Below, one piece after another: positions 55,992 to 64,000 of a stretch of 64,000 nucleotides of DNA. The stretch's first letter is position 1, and each line of letters opens with the position of its first letter. This DNA is from Alistipes sp. (lineage in GTDB: Bacteria > Bacteroidota > Bacteroidia > Bacteroidales > Rikenellaceae). The DNA is taken from contig JAGBWD010000004.1 of the NCBI GenBank assembly GCA_017629985.1, positions 32,011 to 96,010 of the forward strand, written 5' to 3'. Below the pieces are notes generated by a model. It was not told the DNA's origin. It did no database searches and saw nothing but the letters and a program-made list of their open reading frames with translations. A program made the position numbers and the translations under genes.

Positions 55992-57860
55992 TTACATCTT
56001 TCGTATCTCTATGAATGTCTTCTCGAGCCACGCCTTTCCAACCTCTATACGCTCATCATGGTTCACACCCTCCTCTACAAGAACCTTGTCGGATGCAGAG
56101 TCGTAGATGGTCTTACCCTCGCTATCTATGATTCCGAAGCCTACGGGATATGTCCAATAGGCAAAGTGTGCGCAGCCTGGTGCGCAGATGTCGCGACTAA
56201 ATATAAACTCTGAATGGTCAATGTCGAGCTGTGCTAGGAGCGTTGCAGCGATGTCTGTTTGCGACATATACTCCTCCACAACGATATGCTCACGCACGGC
56301 ACCTCCCAGCCACACCATAGGTATACGGTGACGCTCCGAGGAGTGGTTACCGATAGAGGTAGGATAAAGGGTGCTGTGGTCGGGAACAAGGATTAGGAGC
56401 ATGTTATCCCACACCTCGGAGTCGCGAAGCTTATCCACGAAGTCTCCTATGCACTCATCGGTGTATGCGAAGGAGTTTAGACGCGCATCCTCTAGGCGCT
56501 TGTATGGCACCTCATAAGGCTCGTGGCTGCTCAACGTGAGGATAGTCTCGAAGCATGGAGCATCACTAGACTCTATGCGGCTTATAATCTCCTCTGCGGC
56601 ATAGTCGAGTACCGCATCATCTGCATATCCCCACTTGGAGCGATGACCATCGAGGCTCATGCGCTTCTCATCTATAACCTCCATATAACCTGTGGAGTAG
56701 AGATAAGCACGTGTATTTGTGAAGTTGGAGTCTCCGCCATAGAAGAAGCGTGTGGAGTATCCCACGTTGTTTAGCGCTGCAGCTATACCTGGGAGCTTTG
56801 ACGCCCTTTTCGCGAGCTTCATGATGGACATCGTAGGCTGCCCTGGGAAGCCACTAAATATAGCTACGTTACCTCTGTCTGTTCTAAATGATGAGGCATA
56901 CATATTCTCAAACCATATACCCTCGTTTTGGAGTGCTGTGAGGTTTGGCGTCACAGGCTCCTCACCCTCGTAGCTCTCGGTTATTGTGCATCCCATGCCC
57001 TCCATCACTACAACTACGATGTTTGGGCGCTCCATGGTCAGCCATCTAGCATTTGTAATGTCACTCTGCGCCTCGCTGCAATGTAGCGAGTTTGCAAATA
57101 TCTCCTCTGCCTTCTTAAATGAGAAGTAGTCGAAACGCGCCAGGTCATCTCCCGTTGTTGCAGACTCTAAGAGCGAGAATATAGGATTTATGGCTATCTT
57201 GTTGAGCATCGACCTATGTGAGAAGTGTACCTTCGAGACATTTGCCGTTGCTGTTGTTGTGCCACCACGCATGGCAAGGAAGAGAATCCCCGCTGCGATA
57301 ACCAATATCAGTGTGTATGCCGAAGCGTGCAAGGGCTTATATCGCTCCTCGCACACCTGCGGCAAGAACCAACGTGAGGATATACGGCTGAAGAGGTAGA
57401 ATAGCACCACCACCGTAACACCTATATATGCCAATGCTCCGAGGATGTTGGCAAGCGTGAGACTCGCCATCATCTCCTTGGGGGTGTAGATGAATATCTG
57501 CGCATCGATACGTGCCTGCCACGCCTCGAAAAGGCCGATGTCACCACACTCTATAACCGCTACGATGAACACTATAACAGCAAAGTAGCTATTCATCACC
57601 CTTTGCCACACCTTTGTCTTGCGCCATGATGCGGGCTGCCACACTGTGACGATGGTTGCTAGGAGCGGCAGCGCCGTGATGTATCCCGCGATAGAGAGAT
57701 CTAGGACAAGTCCATGTCGGAAGCACTGCAAAAGCTCTACAAAGCTACACTCCGCAGCTATCATAGTGTAGTTGTAGAGGATGAACACCACGCGATTTAC
57801 CACCGACATAAGCAACGCTACGGCGAAGGTGGCAACTATAAATTTTAACCTTTTACTCAT
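55992..57860 (-). CDS. LtaS/OpgB-like sulfatase-family membrane protein
   Basis: 622 residues. About five membrane segments in the first 215 residues are followed by an external sulfatase/phosphatase domain. SSFRTDRGN holds the predicted nucleophile Thr327, with metal-binding candidates in VVMEGMG and PDHSTLYP. The fold matches the lipoteichoic acid synthase family; in diderms such proteins transfer phosphoglycerol or phosphoethanolamine to glycans or lipids. Nothing fixes the exact substrate. Last gene of a unit with the two lipoproteins upstream (36 bp gap). Confidence 0.82.
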   Translation of the reverse strand: MSKRLKFIVATFAVALLMSVVNRVVFILYNYTMIAAECSFVELLQCFRHGLVLDLSIAGYITALPLLATIVTVWQPASWRKTKVWQRVMNSYFAVIVFIVAVIECGDIGLFEAWQARIDAQIFIYTPKEMMASLTLANILGALAYIGVTVVVLFYLFSRISSRWFLPQVCEERYKPLHASAYTLILVIAAGILFLAMRGGTTTATANVSKVHFSHRSMLNKIAINPIFSLLESATTGDDLARFDYFSFKKAEEIFANSLHCSEAQSDITNARWLTMERPNIVVVVMEGMGCTITESYEGEEPVTPNLTALQNEGIWFENMYASSFRTDRGNVAIFSGFPGQPTMSIMKLAKRASKLPGIAAALNNVGYSTRFFYGGDSNFTNTRAYLYSTGYMEVIDEKRMSLDGHRSKWGYADDAVLDYAAEEIISRIESSDAPCFETILTLSSHEPYEVPYKRLEDARLNSFAYTDECIGDFVDKLRDSEVWDNMLLILVPDHSTLYPTSIGNHSSERHRIPMVWLGGAVREHIVVEEYMSQTDIAATLLAQLDIDHSEFIFSRDICAPGCAHFAYWTYPVGFGIIDSEGKTIYDSASDKVLVEEGVNHDERIEVGKAWLEKTFIEIRKM

Positions 57861-57896
57861 AATAGGCTATACTTCTTATATATATAATGCTATTTA

Positions 57897-59765
57897 TTAC
57901 CTCTCCACATACTCCTTATATAGCTCTACGAATATCGCAGCATCGGAGGTCTGCTCCGAGGTAAAGGATATAGGCTCCGAGACATACATCTCGCCAACAT
58001 ATCCATTCTCATCCTCGGCAAGGCCACACAACACATACTCGTTGCCATAGCTGCACAACGCCCAATCAGGAGATGAGGTGTAGGAGTACTCCAGAAGGCT
58101 CTCACGAATCTCGGCATGGGTGTAGCTGTCGTACTGCGACTTTGCATATAGCTCAAAGTGTAGCGTTGGTGCTGGGGTTAGGGTCTCGACATCCATAGAT
58201 AGGAAGTAATCGGCATACCCCATCATAGATGCATAGTATGGCTCTAGGGCTACCACCTCCGCTATGTCGTAAGCCGAGAATGAGGCCTTCACAATCTTAT
58301 TATGCCCCTCGGCATCAGATGCCGTAGCAAAGCGGTAGAGGAATAGCTCTGTCGTTGCCGCACCAGCGTAGTAGCCATATACGGCTATCACAAACTCGGT
58401 CTCGGGAGGTAGCTGGTCTATATGCTCCTCATATACCCCCGAAATCTCCAAAGGGGCATAGTTACTCATCACATACTCCAGCTGTTGCTGCTTATCCCCC
58501 TCAGGGAGGTTCTTGGCATACATCATAACCGCTGTGTATGGCTCATCTGCAGATGGCGTGATGCGAACATCCACCGAGCGGGGTAGGATATTTGATATCT
58601 CCACCGTAAATGTCATGTCCGAACTCTCTACTGCCCCTGTGGAGAAGTACTCCACTTGTGGTTGTGACACCACCATCGGAACATTGCCGTTCTCCGAGGC
58701 TATGGCATATATGAGAGCCATGTAACGGTGGTTGGCGTTAAGGCTCTTGGTGTACGTCACCTCGCCACGATATCCCAACTGCTGCATAACCTCCTCGGCA
58801 CTCCTCTGCTCAAAGTAGTATAGGTGGTCGGCGATATAGAAAAAGGCCTCTGCCACCTGCTCCTCCGCCTCGGCCGTAAAGGGGAGTCCTTGCTCTATAT
58901 ATCCAGCCTCGCCATCCTCCACAAGCTGCACTACGTAGTAACCCTCCCAACCTTTTGGGTCTATGCTGAAGGTCACCTCGGGGCCTTGGGCCTCTATCTC
59001 CACCTCAAAGCTCTGTGCCACACGCTCGGGCATACGCTTATCCACAACTTTGTGGTATATGGGGGTGATAGGCTCATAGCTATCTCCTTGCACATCTACA
59101 CCATAGGCGTAGACGACATACTCCTTTGCGGGAGAGAGATCCTGCCAACGCTTTGTCCCTACGCCCTGCATCGCGAGGCCACTAGCTGTAAGAAACTCCT
59201 CGAGGGTGCTACCATCGGTTATGTAGGAGGTGAAGAGCGCCTCGTCCGAGTCAATAAGCTCCTCGGCATTTGTGATACCTCGCTCCTCGAAGTATCGCTT
59301 CTCGGCCATCATGGCGATATATGTGATGTCGTCACTATCGGGGGTGATGGTGACGCTACACTCGGAGTAGTCTACATCCGTAAGCTCTATCTTAAGACGC
59401 TCCGACACAGCGCCGGCCTGACGCACGGTAATCTGTGGTTGTGTGGCGATGTCTATATATTTGAGGGTTAGTGTTGCCTCACGGCTCTGAAGCTCTAGAT
59501 TTGGGAGAACACGAAATCTTATAACCCCCTTTTGAGTATTGTCTATGTATGTTATCCACGCTGCTTCTGTCACCGCAACAGGCATAATATCGCCTACAAA
59601 CTCCTTAAGACGATACTCCACCTCACACTCTGCGCCACGCTCCGAGACCTCAATAATAGGGTCTACAACGCTAAAGTCACCCTCCTCAACCACAGAGGAG
59701 GCCTCCTTGCCACACGCAAGAGATAGAAGCAAGGCTGCTACGACAGAAATTATACAACGATACAT
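57897..59765 (-). CDS. BACON/Fn3-like lipoprotein, larger paralogue
   Basis: 622 residues with lipobox SLAC followed by GKEAS. A BACON-like domain (about 35-115, AWITYIDNTQKG) is followed by three modules with strands 'SVTITPDSDD.TYIA' and closing 'EYVVYAYGVD' (about 120-620). The helical inserts (FLTASG, EEVMQQLG) fit the Fn3 variant also seen at 30843-33275. Residues about 120-380 parallel the neighbouring gene at 59778. Surface lipoprotein of unknown ligand. Confidence 0.7.
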   Translation of the reverse strand: MYRCIISVVAALLLSLACGKEASSVVEEGDFSVVDPIIEVSERGAECEVEYRLKEFVGDIMPVAVTEAAWITYIDNTQKGVIRFRVLPNLELQSREATLTLKYIDIATQPQITVRQAGAVSERLKIELTDVDYSECSVTITPDSDDITYIAMMAEKRYFEERGITNAEELIDSDEALFTSYITDGSTLEEFLTASGLAMQGVGTKRWQDLSPAKEYVVYAYGVDVQGDSYEPITPIYHKVVDKRMPERVAQSFEVEIEAQGPEVTFSIDPKGWEGYYVVQLVEDGEAGYIEQGLPFTAEAEEQVAEAFFYIADHLYYFEQRSAEEVMQQLGYRGEVTYTKSLNANHRYMALIYAIASENGNVPMVVSQPQVEYFSTGAVESSDMTFTVEISNILPRSVDVRITPSADEPYTAVMMYAKNLPEGDKQQQLEYVMSNYAPLEISGVYEEHIDQLPPETEFVIAVYGYYAGAATTELFLYRFATASDAEGHNKIVKASFSAYDIAEVVALEPYYASMMGYADYFLSMDVETLTPAPTLHFELYAKSQYDSYTHAEIRESLLEYSYTSSPDWALCSYGNEYVLCGLAEDENGYVGEMYVSEPISFTSEQTSDAAIFVELYKEYVER

Positions 59766-59777
59766 CTCTTATGAGGA

Positions 59778-60929
59778 TTATAGATATGCAAACACGGGCA
59801 TAGAGCGCATTACAGGCAACGAGCCAGCCTCTACATCCACGGCAAATACTATCACCATATATCTCTTTCCAGACTCTAGCGGCACCCTAATCTGCTGATT
59901 ACCCTTGTGGCATGTGCTATTTAGGAACTGCTCCACTGTGTGTCCACCAGCTACGGCCTTCTGCGCCTGGTCGTAGAATTTAGAGGCTAGGCTACGCACA
60001 AAGCTGTCGGTAGCATTATCCCCTGGCTCTATGTAGTAGACTGTGTCATCTGCGGCAATCATCACATTGTAGTATCCCGCCCAGCCCTTTGTATCGATAG
60101 ATATCGAGGCCATTGTGCCACTCATCTGCGATGATATTCCAAAGGATACGTTATACATATCTGGCATAGGGGTATCGATAATTGTCTGATGCATTGGCAC
60201 TGTCACAGTATAGTCATTTCCATTGAACGTCACGCCATAGCTATATGCCACATACTTTGAGCCATGCTTCATGTTCTCAAACGAGCGTACTGCATCACCC
60301 CTGTATATGAGCTGTGGTGTTACCCTACCCATCAACTCCTCAAGGGTCATGTGGTTACGCTCGGCAATGCTTCGATAGTTAGACATCTCGGCATCTATAA
60401 ATAGGTTCATGTCATTAATTCCCGACTGCTTGAAGTACTCCGCATCGATAATATTAGCCATATACTGCATACCCTTATCCGTAGGCATATACTTCACCGT
60501 GCAGCTGTTATAATCTAGGTTGGTGACCTCGAAGCGGAACATGTTCAAAATACGCTTATCCTGCAATACATTCACACGCAACGACTTCTCCATGTATGGA
60601 TACTTCACAAGCAGCGAGGCGAAACGCTCCACATCCTTATCGTTTGGCTCTATCTTCAGCATTATCTGCGTAGCAGTCACCTCCTTGAGAGATATCCACG
60701 TCTCGGAGCATACAATCTCGGGCGAGGCACCGCTAATGGGGTTCTGCAAGGCGTAGAAGAGAGGGATATCTCCACCGCCACCATCAATGTTTAACTGATA
60801 GGTATCCAACACCATAACAGGAGGGTTGTTTGGGTCATACTCATTACCTACACTCTCCTTCTCGCATCCTACACCCAACACTGCAAAAAGCGCAATGACA
60901 AGAGCGCATACATTTCTCAAACTTCTCAT
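59778..60929 (-). CDS. BACON/Fn3-like lipoprotein, smaller paralogue
   Basis: 383 residues with lipobox VGC followed by EKES. A BACON-like domain (about 40-125) precedes two Fn3-variant modules (SCTVKYMPTDKG ... KYVAYSYGVTF; then SISIDTKGWAGYYNV ... RYMVIVFAVD). It corresponds to the first 380 residues of the next gene, so the pair is a tandem duplication. The next gene starts 12 bp later. Confidence 0.7.
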   Translation of the reverse strand: MRSLRNVCALVIALFAVLGVGCEKESVGNEYDPNNPPVMVLDTYQLNIDGGGGDIPLFYALQNPISGASPEIVCSETWISLKEVTATQIMLKIEPNDKDVERFASLLVKYPYMEKSLRVNVLQDKRILNMFRFEVTNLDYNSCTVKYMPTDKGMQYMANIIDAEYFKQSGINDMNLFIDAEMSNYRSIAERNHMTLEELMGRVTPQLIYRGDAVRSFENMKHGSKYVAYSYGVTFNGNDYTVTVPMHQTIIDTPMPDMYNVSFGISSQMSGTMASISIDTKGWAGYYNVMIAADDTVYYIEPGDNATDSFVRSLASKFYDQAQKAVAGGHTVEQFLNSTCHKGNQQIRVPLESGKRYMVIVFAVDVEAGSLPVMRSMPVFAYL

Positions 60930-60965
60930 ATATTCGATTTATTATGATTAACATAGTTAATGTCG

Positions 60966-60973
60966 CAAAGGTA
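60966..60973 (-). promoter_or_regulatory. Promoter -7 box of the lipoprotein/sulfatase operon
   Basis: TACCTTTG on the minus strand, about 37 bp before the first start. No clear -33 box. Confidence 0.5.
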
Positions 60974-61011
60974 ACTCTTTTTTAACTATTTTGTTGATGT
61001 TTCCCATAATT

Positions 61012-61043
61012 TTTGTCATTATCACATAAAAGTACTAAATTTG
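61012..61043 (+). promoter_or_regulatory. Promoter of the LuxE/LicD-GT2 unit
   Basis: -33 TTTG (61012-61015) and -7 TAAATTTG (61036-61043), exactly 20 bp apart. Confidence 0.7.
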
Positions 61044-61067
61044 TATCTCAATAACAGAAATATCACT

Positions 61068-62042
61068 ATGCTTAACATCGACCAAATAGTCTCCATAACC
61101 TCCGCCGCGGAGTTCGAGCAATGCGCCATAGAGCTATTCCGCTATCAGGCAAAGATGTGTCCGCCCTATCGCCGCTATATAGAGCTATTAGGGATTGATG
61201 TTCAGGATATTAGAAGCATTGACGACATCCCATTTCTCCCCGTTGAGCTATTCAAAACCGAGGATGTATATTGTGGCACAGAGCCTCCCGAGATTATCTT
61301 CACATCGAGCAACACAGGCTCCACAGTAGCCTCACGTCATCTCATGGCATCCCTAGAGTGTTATCGTAGGAGCTTCACCGAGGGGTTCAAGGCTTTCTAT
61401 GGTGAGCCAGCACAATGGAGCATATATGGTCTTTTGCCAAACTACCTAGAGCGCGAAGGCTCCTCACTAGTATACATGGTAGACTCGCTCATAAAGCAGT
61501 GTGGGTCAGGAGGATTCTACCTATATGACTTCGAGAAGCTTCTGGCAGATATGGCTATAGACCCCAAGCCAAAGATTCTCCTTGGCGTAAGCTACGCTCT
61601 GTGGGACCTCGCCGAGAAGTATGCCCCAAAACTAGAGAATACGGTTGTGATGGAGACTGGAGGCATGAAGGGCCGCAGGGAGGAGATATCAAAGCGTGAG
61701 CTACACCAAATCCTATGTCGTGGCTTTGGCGTGGAGCGCATACACTCGGAGTATGGCATGGCGGAGCTTACCTCGCAGGGATACTCAACAGGCGAGGGCA
61801 TATTTCGCACCCCAGCATGGATGCGTGTCATGGTACGCGATGTCAATGACCCCTTCGACCACCACCCCGAGGGTATGCGTGGCGGAGTAGATATTATCGA
61901 CCTGGCAAACCTCTCGTCGTGCGCGTTTATACAGACACAGGATATAGGACGTGTGATGAATGATGGTAGCTTTATGATTGAAGGACGCATCGCAGGTAGT
62001 GACATTCGCGGCTGCAACCTTCTAGTACACGATATCTTATAA
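61068..62042 (+). CDS. LuxE-like acyl-protein/acyl-adenylate ligase
   Basis: 324 residues from ATG 61068. The frame could begin at TTG 61041, but that lies inside the -7 box. The family pattern is present: PFLPVELFKTEDVY, IFTSSNTGS (nucleotide loop), YGLLPNYLEREGSSLVYM, HSEYGMAEL and the C-terminal DIGRV. LuxE activates fatty acids in light-producing bacteria; relatives without Lux genes sit in surface polysaccharide clusters and may activate an acyl group. The stop overlaps the next ATG by one base. Confidence 0.85.
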   Translation: MLNIDQIVSITSAAEFEQCAIELFRYQAKMCPPYRRYIELLGIDVQDIRSIDDIPFLPVELFKTEDVYCGTEPPEIIFTSSNTGSTVASRHLMASLECYRRSFTEGFKAFYGEPAQWSIYGLLPNYLEREGSSLVYMVDSLIKQCGSGGFYLYDFEKLLADMAIDPKPKILLGVSYALWDLAEKYAPKLENTVVMETGGMKGRREEISKRELHQILCRGFGVERIHSEYGMAELTSQGYSTGEGIFRTPAWMRVMVRDVNDPFDHHPEGMRGGVDIIDLANLSSCAFIQTQDIGRVMNDGSFMIEGRIAGSDIRGCNLLVHDIL

Positions 62043-63829
62043 TGAAGTATAACAGCGACATACTACGTAAGTTACACGCCGAGCTTTATGATGTTCTTGG
62101 CGAGGTGGTACGTGTCTGCAACCAGGCTAATATACCATACTTCATACAGGGTGGCACGGCTATTGGCGCACACTTCTTCGAAGATATAGTACCTTGGGAT
62201 GACGACATAGACCTCGGCATGACACGCCCCAACTATGAGCGTTTTCTGCGCGAGGCGCCAGCACTCCTAAACGAGAACTACACCCTACAGGAGTTCACCA
62301 CCGAGCCTAACACCCCATTCTACTACATTAAGGTTCGCAAGCGTGGCACACACTTCGTGGAGAGCGAGTGGGTGGGGCTTCCCATCGAGCAGGGAATATA
62401 CATCGACATCTTCCCCTACGACATCATCCCCGATGATGAGGCACTACGAGCCTCACAACGCCGCAAGGTGGGCTTCCTCGTGAATGCCTTTATGGCCAAA
62501 AGCACATGGCTCTGGCGATGGTTTGGGCGTGCAAATAATGGTGTGGTACTTCCCAAAAGCATGCTGTCGTGTGCAGCTATTAAGATATACGCCTCGCTGC
62601 ACTCCAAGGCCGAGATATACAACACCCTAAAGCAGACTCTCACACAATATAACGACACCGATGGCAAGTACTACAACATAGTCCGCATGCCCAAGGATAT
62701 GATATCTGTGAAGGCTATCGAGAATCTCGAACCTCGCCGTCTGGGAGATATGACGGTCATGGCACCATCGGAGCTGGAGCATTACCTACGCAGCCACTAT
62801 GGAGATATCCAGAAGTGGCTCCCCGAGCCTCTGCGTCTGAACCATGCCCCCGAGATACTACACTTTGGCGAGAGTCTCTACACCGAGAGGTCTCGCTCCA
62901 TATCGGTTGTCATACCCCTTTACAACAAGGAGCGAGAGATAGAACGCGCACTGCGCTCGGTACTCTCACAGAGCCTTATGCCTGGGGAGATTATCGTTGT
63001 TGATGATGGCTCTACGGATGGCTCTCGCGCTATTGTAGAGCGTATCATGACGGAGAACCCCAATGCAGGGATACGCCTTATAACAGAGCAAAATAGTGGC
63101 GTTAGCGCCGCACGTAACCGCGGCATTAGCGCGGCAAAAGGGGAGTATATAGCACTTCTGGATGGTGATGATTGGTGGCTCTCGGGATATATCGCCGAGG
63201 TGTGCCGAATGATGGAGTACTACCCCGATGCCGAGGCATACTCTACGGCATTTCACATAGTCTCGGGCGATAGGCTCTATGCTGCTGCAGTACCCGACAG
63301 CGAAGGTTTTATAAATCCTGCCGAGGAGGCTCTCAACCACCGATACCCCATCATACCCTCTACGGCTACACTACGCCGCAGCGCCATAATCGCATGCGGA
63401 GGATTCCCCGAAGGCATGCGCATAGGTGAGGATCAGTGGCTCTGGGTGCGCATGATGCAACAGGGCTTCCGCTTTGCATTCTCCACCATGAGCCTTGTGC
63501 GTTACTCCCGCGAGGCCTCAAATCGCTCGGCAGCGATATACCGCTCGGAACAGAGCAAACACTCCCTCGAAGAGCTTTACTCACCAACACAGGAGCCTAC
63601 ACTAAACGAATATATAGCACGCATAGCCCTTGGCAAGGCCATCACGCAGAGCATCCGTGGAGGTACGGAGGATGCAAAACGCGCCATAGAGAGATTCGCA
63701 TATACACGCCTCTCGCGCCGCCAGCTACGCCGCCTACGCCTGCTAAATGCCCTACCTAGGCCGCTGCGACCATTCATAGATGGCTTATATGCCTCGCTAG
63801 CATGGATAATAAAGACTAGAGGTCTATAG
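62042..63829 (+). CDS. LicD-family and glycosyltransferase family 2 fusion
   Basis: 595 residues. The N-terminal LicD domain (1 to about 270) has GGTAIGAHFFEDIVPWDDDIDLG, the nucleotidyltransferase-type metal site. A linker leads to a GT-A family 2 domain (about 288-510) with VVIPLYNKE, VVDDGSTDGS and the DGDDWW metal site. A C-terminal helical tail follows. LicD proteins move phosphocholine or similar phospho-groups onto glycans. The fusion suggests sugar addition and phospho-decoration by one protein. Translationally coupled to the LuxE-like gene. Confidence 0.85.
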   Translation: MKYNSDILRKLHAELYDVLGEVVRVCNQANIPYFIQGGTAIGAHFFEDIVPWDDDIDLGMTRPNYERFLREAPALLNENYTLQEFTTEPNTPFYYIKVRKRGTHFVESEWVGLPIEQGIYIDIFPYDIIPDDEALRASQRRKVGFLVNAFMAKSTWLWRWFGRANNGVVLPKSMLSCAAIKIYASLHSKAEIYNTLKQTLTQYNDTDGKYYNIVRMPKDMISVKAIENLEPRRLGDMTVMAPSELEHYLRSHYGDIQKWLPEPLRLNHAPEILHFGESLYTERSRSISVVIPLYNKEREIERALRSVLSQSLMPGEIIVVDDGSTDGSRAIVERIMTENPNAGIRLITEQNSGVSAARNRGISAAKGEYIALLDGDDWWLSGYIAEVCRMMEYYPDAEAYSTAFHIVSGDRLYAAAVPDSEGFINPAEEALNHRYPIIPSTATLRRSAIIACGGFPEGMRIGEDQWLWVRMMQQGFRFAFSTMSLVRYSREASNRSAAIYRSEQSKHSLEELYSPTQEPTLNEYIARIALGKAITQSIRGGTEDAKRAIERFAYTRLSRRQLRRLRLLNALPRPLRPFIDGLYASLAWIIKTRGL

Positions 63830-64000
63830 ATATCAAAACGAAGAGGCTAACTAAAAGTAACTTAGCCAGCCCATATAACTTAAGAGAGTGAATAAAAAGA
63901 TGTAGTTTTAGGCTTAAGTGCCTTTTCACCGCTCACGCTCGGCATAGTCTGCAAGCAGCCTCTGCTCTCACTTAATCGCGGCGCTGCGAAGCCCGAAAAA
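63830..64000 (+). repeat. Window end: hairpin and dispersed intergenic element
   Basis: A stem GGCTAA...TTAGCC at about 63854-63876 may end the upstream unit. From about 63920 the sequence CGCTCGGCATAGTCTG...CTCTGCTCTCACTTAATCGC matches, in reverse, the inner inserted element at 17430-17490. No gene is seen. Confidence 0.45.

Overview
The window looks like a gut-type member of the Bacteroidales; family and species are not called. Support comes from many promoters of the Bacteroidota form (-7 box TAnnTTTG, often with TTTG or TTG about 20 bp upstream), a TonB-dependent receptor beside a GLPGLI protein, BspA-type leucine-rich repeats, BACON-like lipoproteins, a TamL-type outer membrane protein, and many lipoprotein signals with an acidic/Lys motif after the Cys. 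There are two tRNAs (Glu-CTC and initiator Met). I see no rRNA, CRISPR array, integrase or intact insertion sequence.

Layout. Positions 1-4.9 kb: tRNA-Glu, then a minus-strand thiamine operon (thiD-thiE-thiC-thi4-TenI-like) behind a TPP riboswitch. The thiazole is made by a His-type Thi4 instead of ThiG/ThiH/ThiS. 5-17 kb: minus-strand surface and regulatory genes: a BspA-like protein with 13 near-identical repeats, an ECF sigma factor and its membrane partner, a receptor/DUF/GLPGLI cassette, and a membrane-bound TPR-LuxR regulator followed by a lipoprotein. The gaps here hold related double-terminator repeats and a nested mobile-like repeat. 17.6-20.3 kb: a superfamily 1 helicase with a nuclease-like insertion, beside tRNA-fMet. 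20.6-34.9 kb: a plus-strand operon of eight envelope proteins (LRR, BACON, subtilase, DUF1573, Fn3-like) followed by an RluA-type pseudouridine synthase. 35-39.6 kb: minus-strand dapF-tamL-PEGA/DUF1566. 39.7-44.8 kb: hydrolase, pdxA, a small membrane protein, thrS and infC. 45-54 kb: a lipoprotein, then an LPP20-like/PEGA/PEGA/phosphatase operon. 54-56 kb: obg and rplS, the latter with a repeat-bearing leader. 56-61 kb: an LtaS-like sulfatase and two paralogous lipoproteins. 61-63.8 kb: LuxE-like and LicD-GT2 fusion genes, probably for surface glycans.

Most of the window builds or decorates the cell envelope. The points most worth following are the eight-gene lipoprotein/protease operon, a three-member family sharing an N-terminal domain plus PEGA repeats and ending in different C-terminal modules, the helicase-nuclease-DNA-binding fusion, and several families of intergenic repeats. 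All functions are read from sequence motifs alone; no database search was possible.
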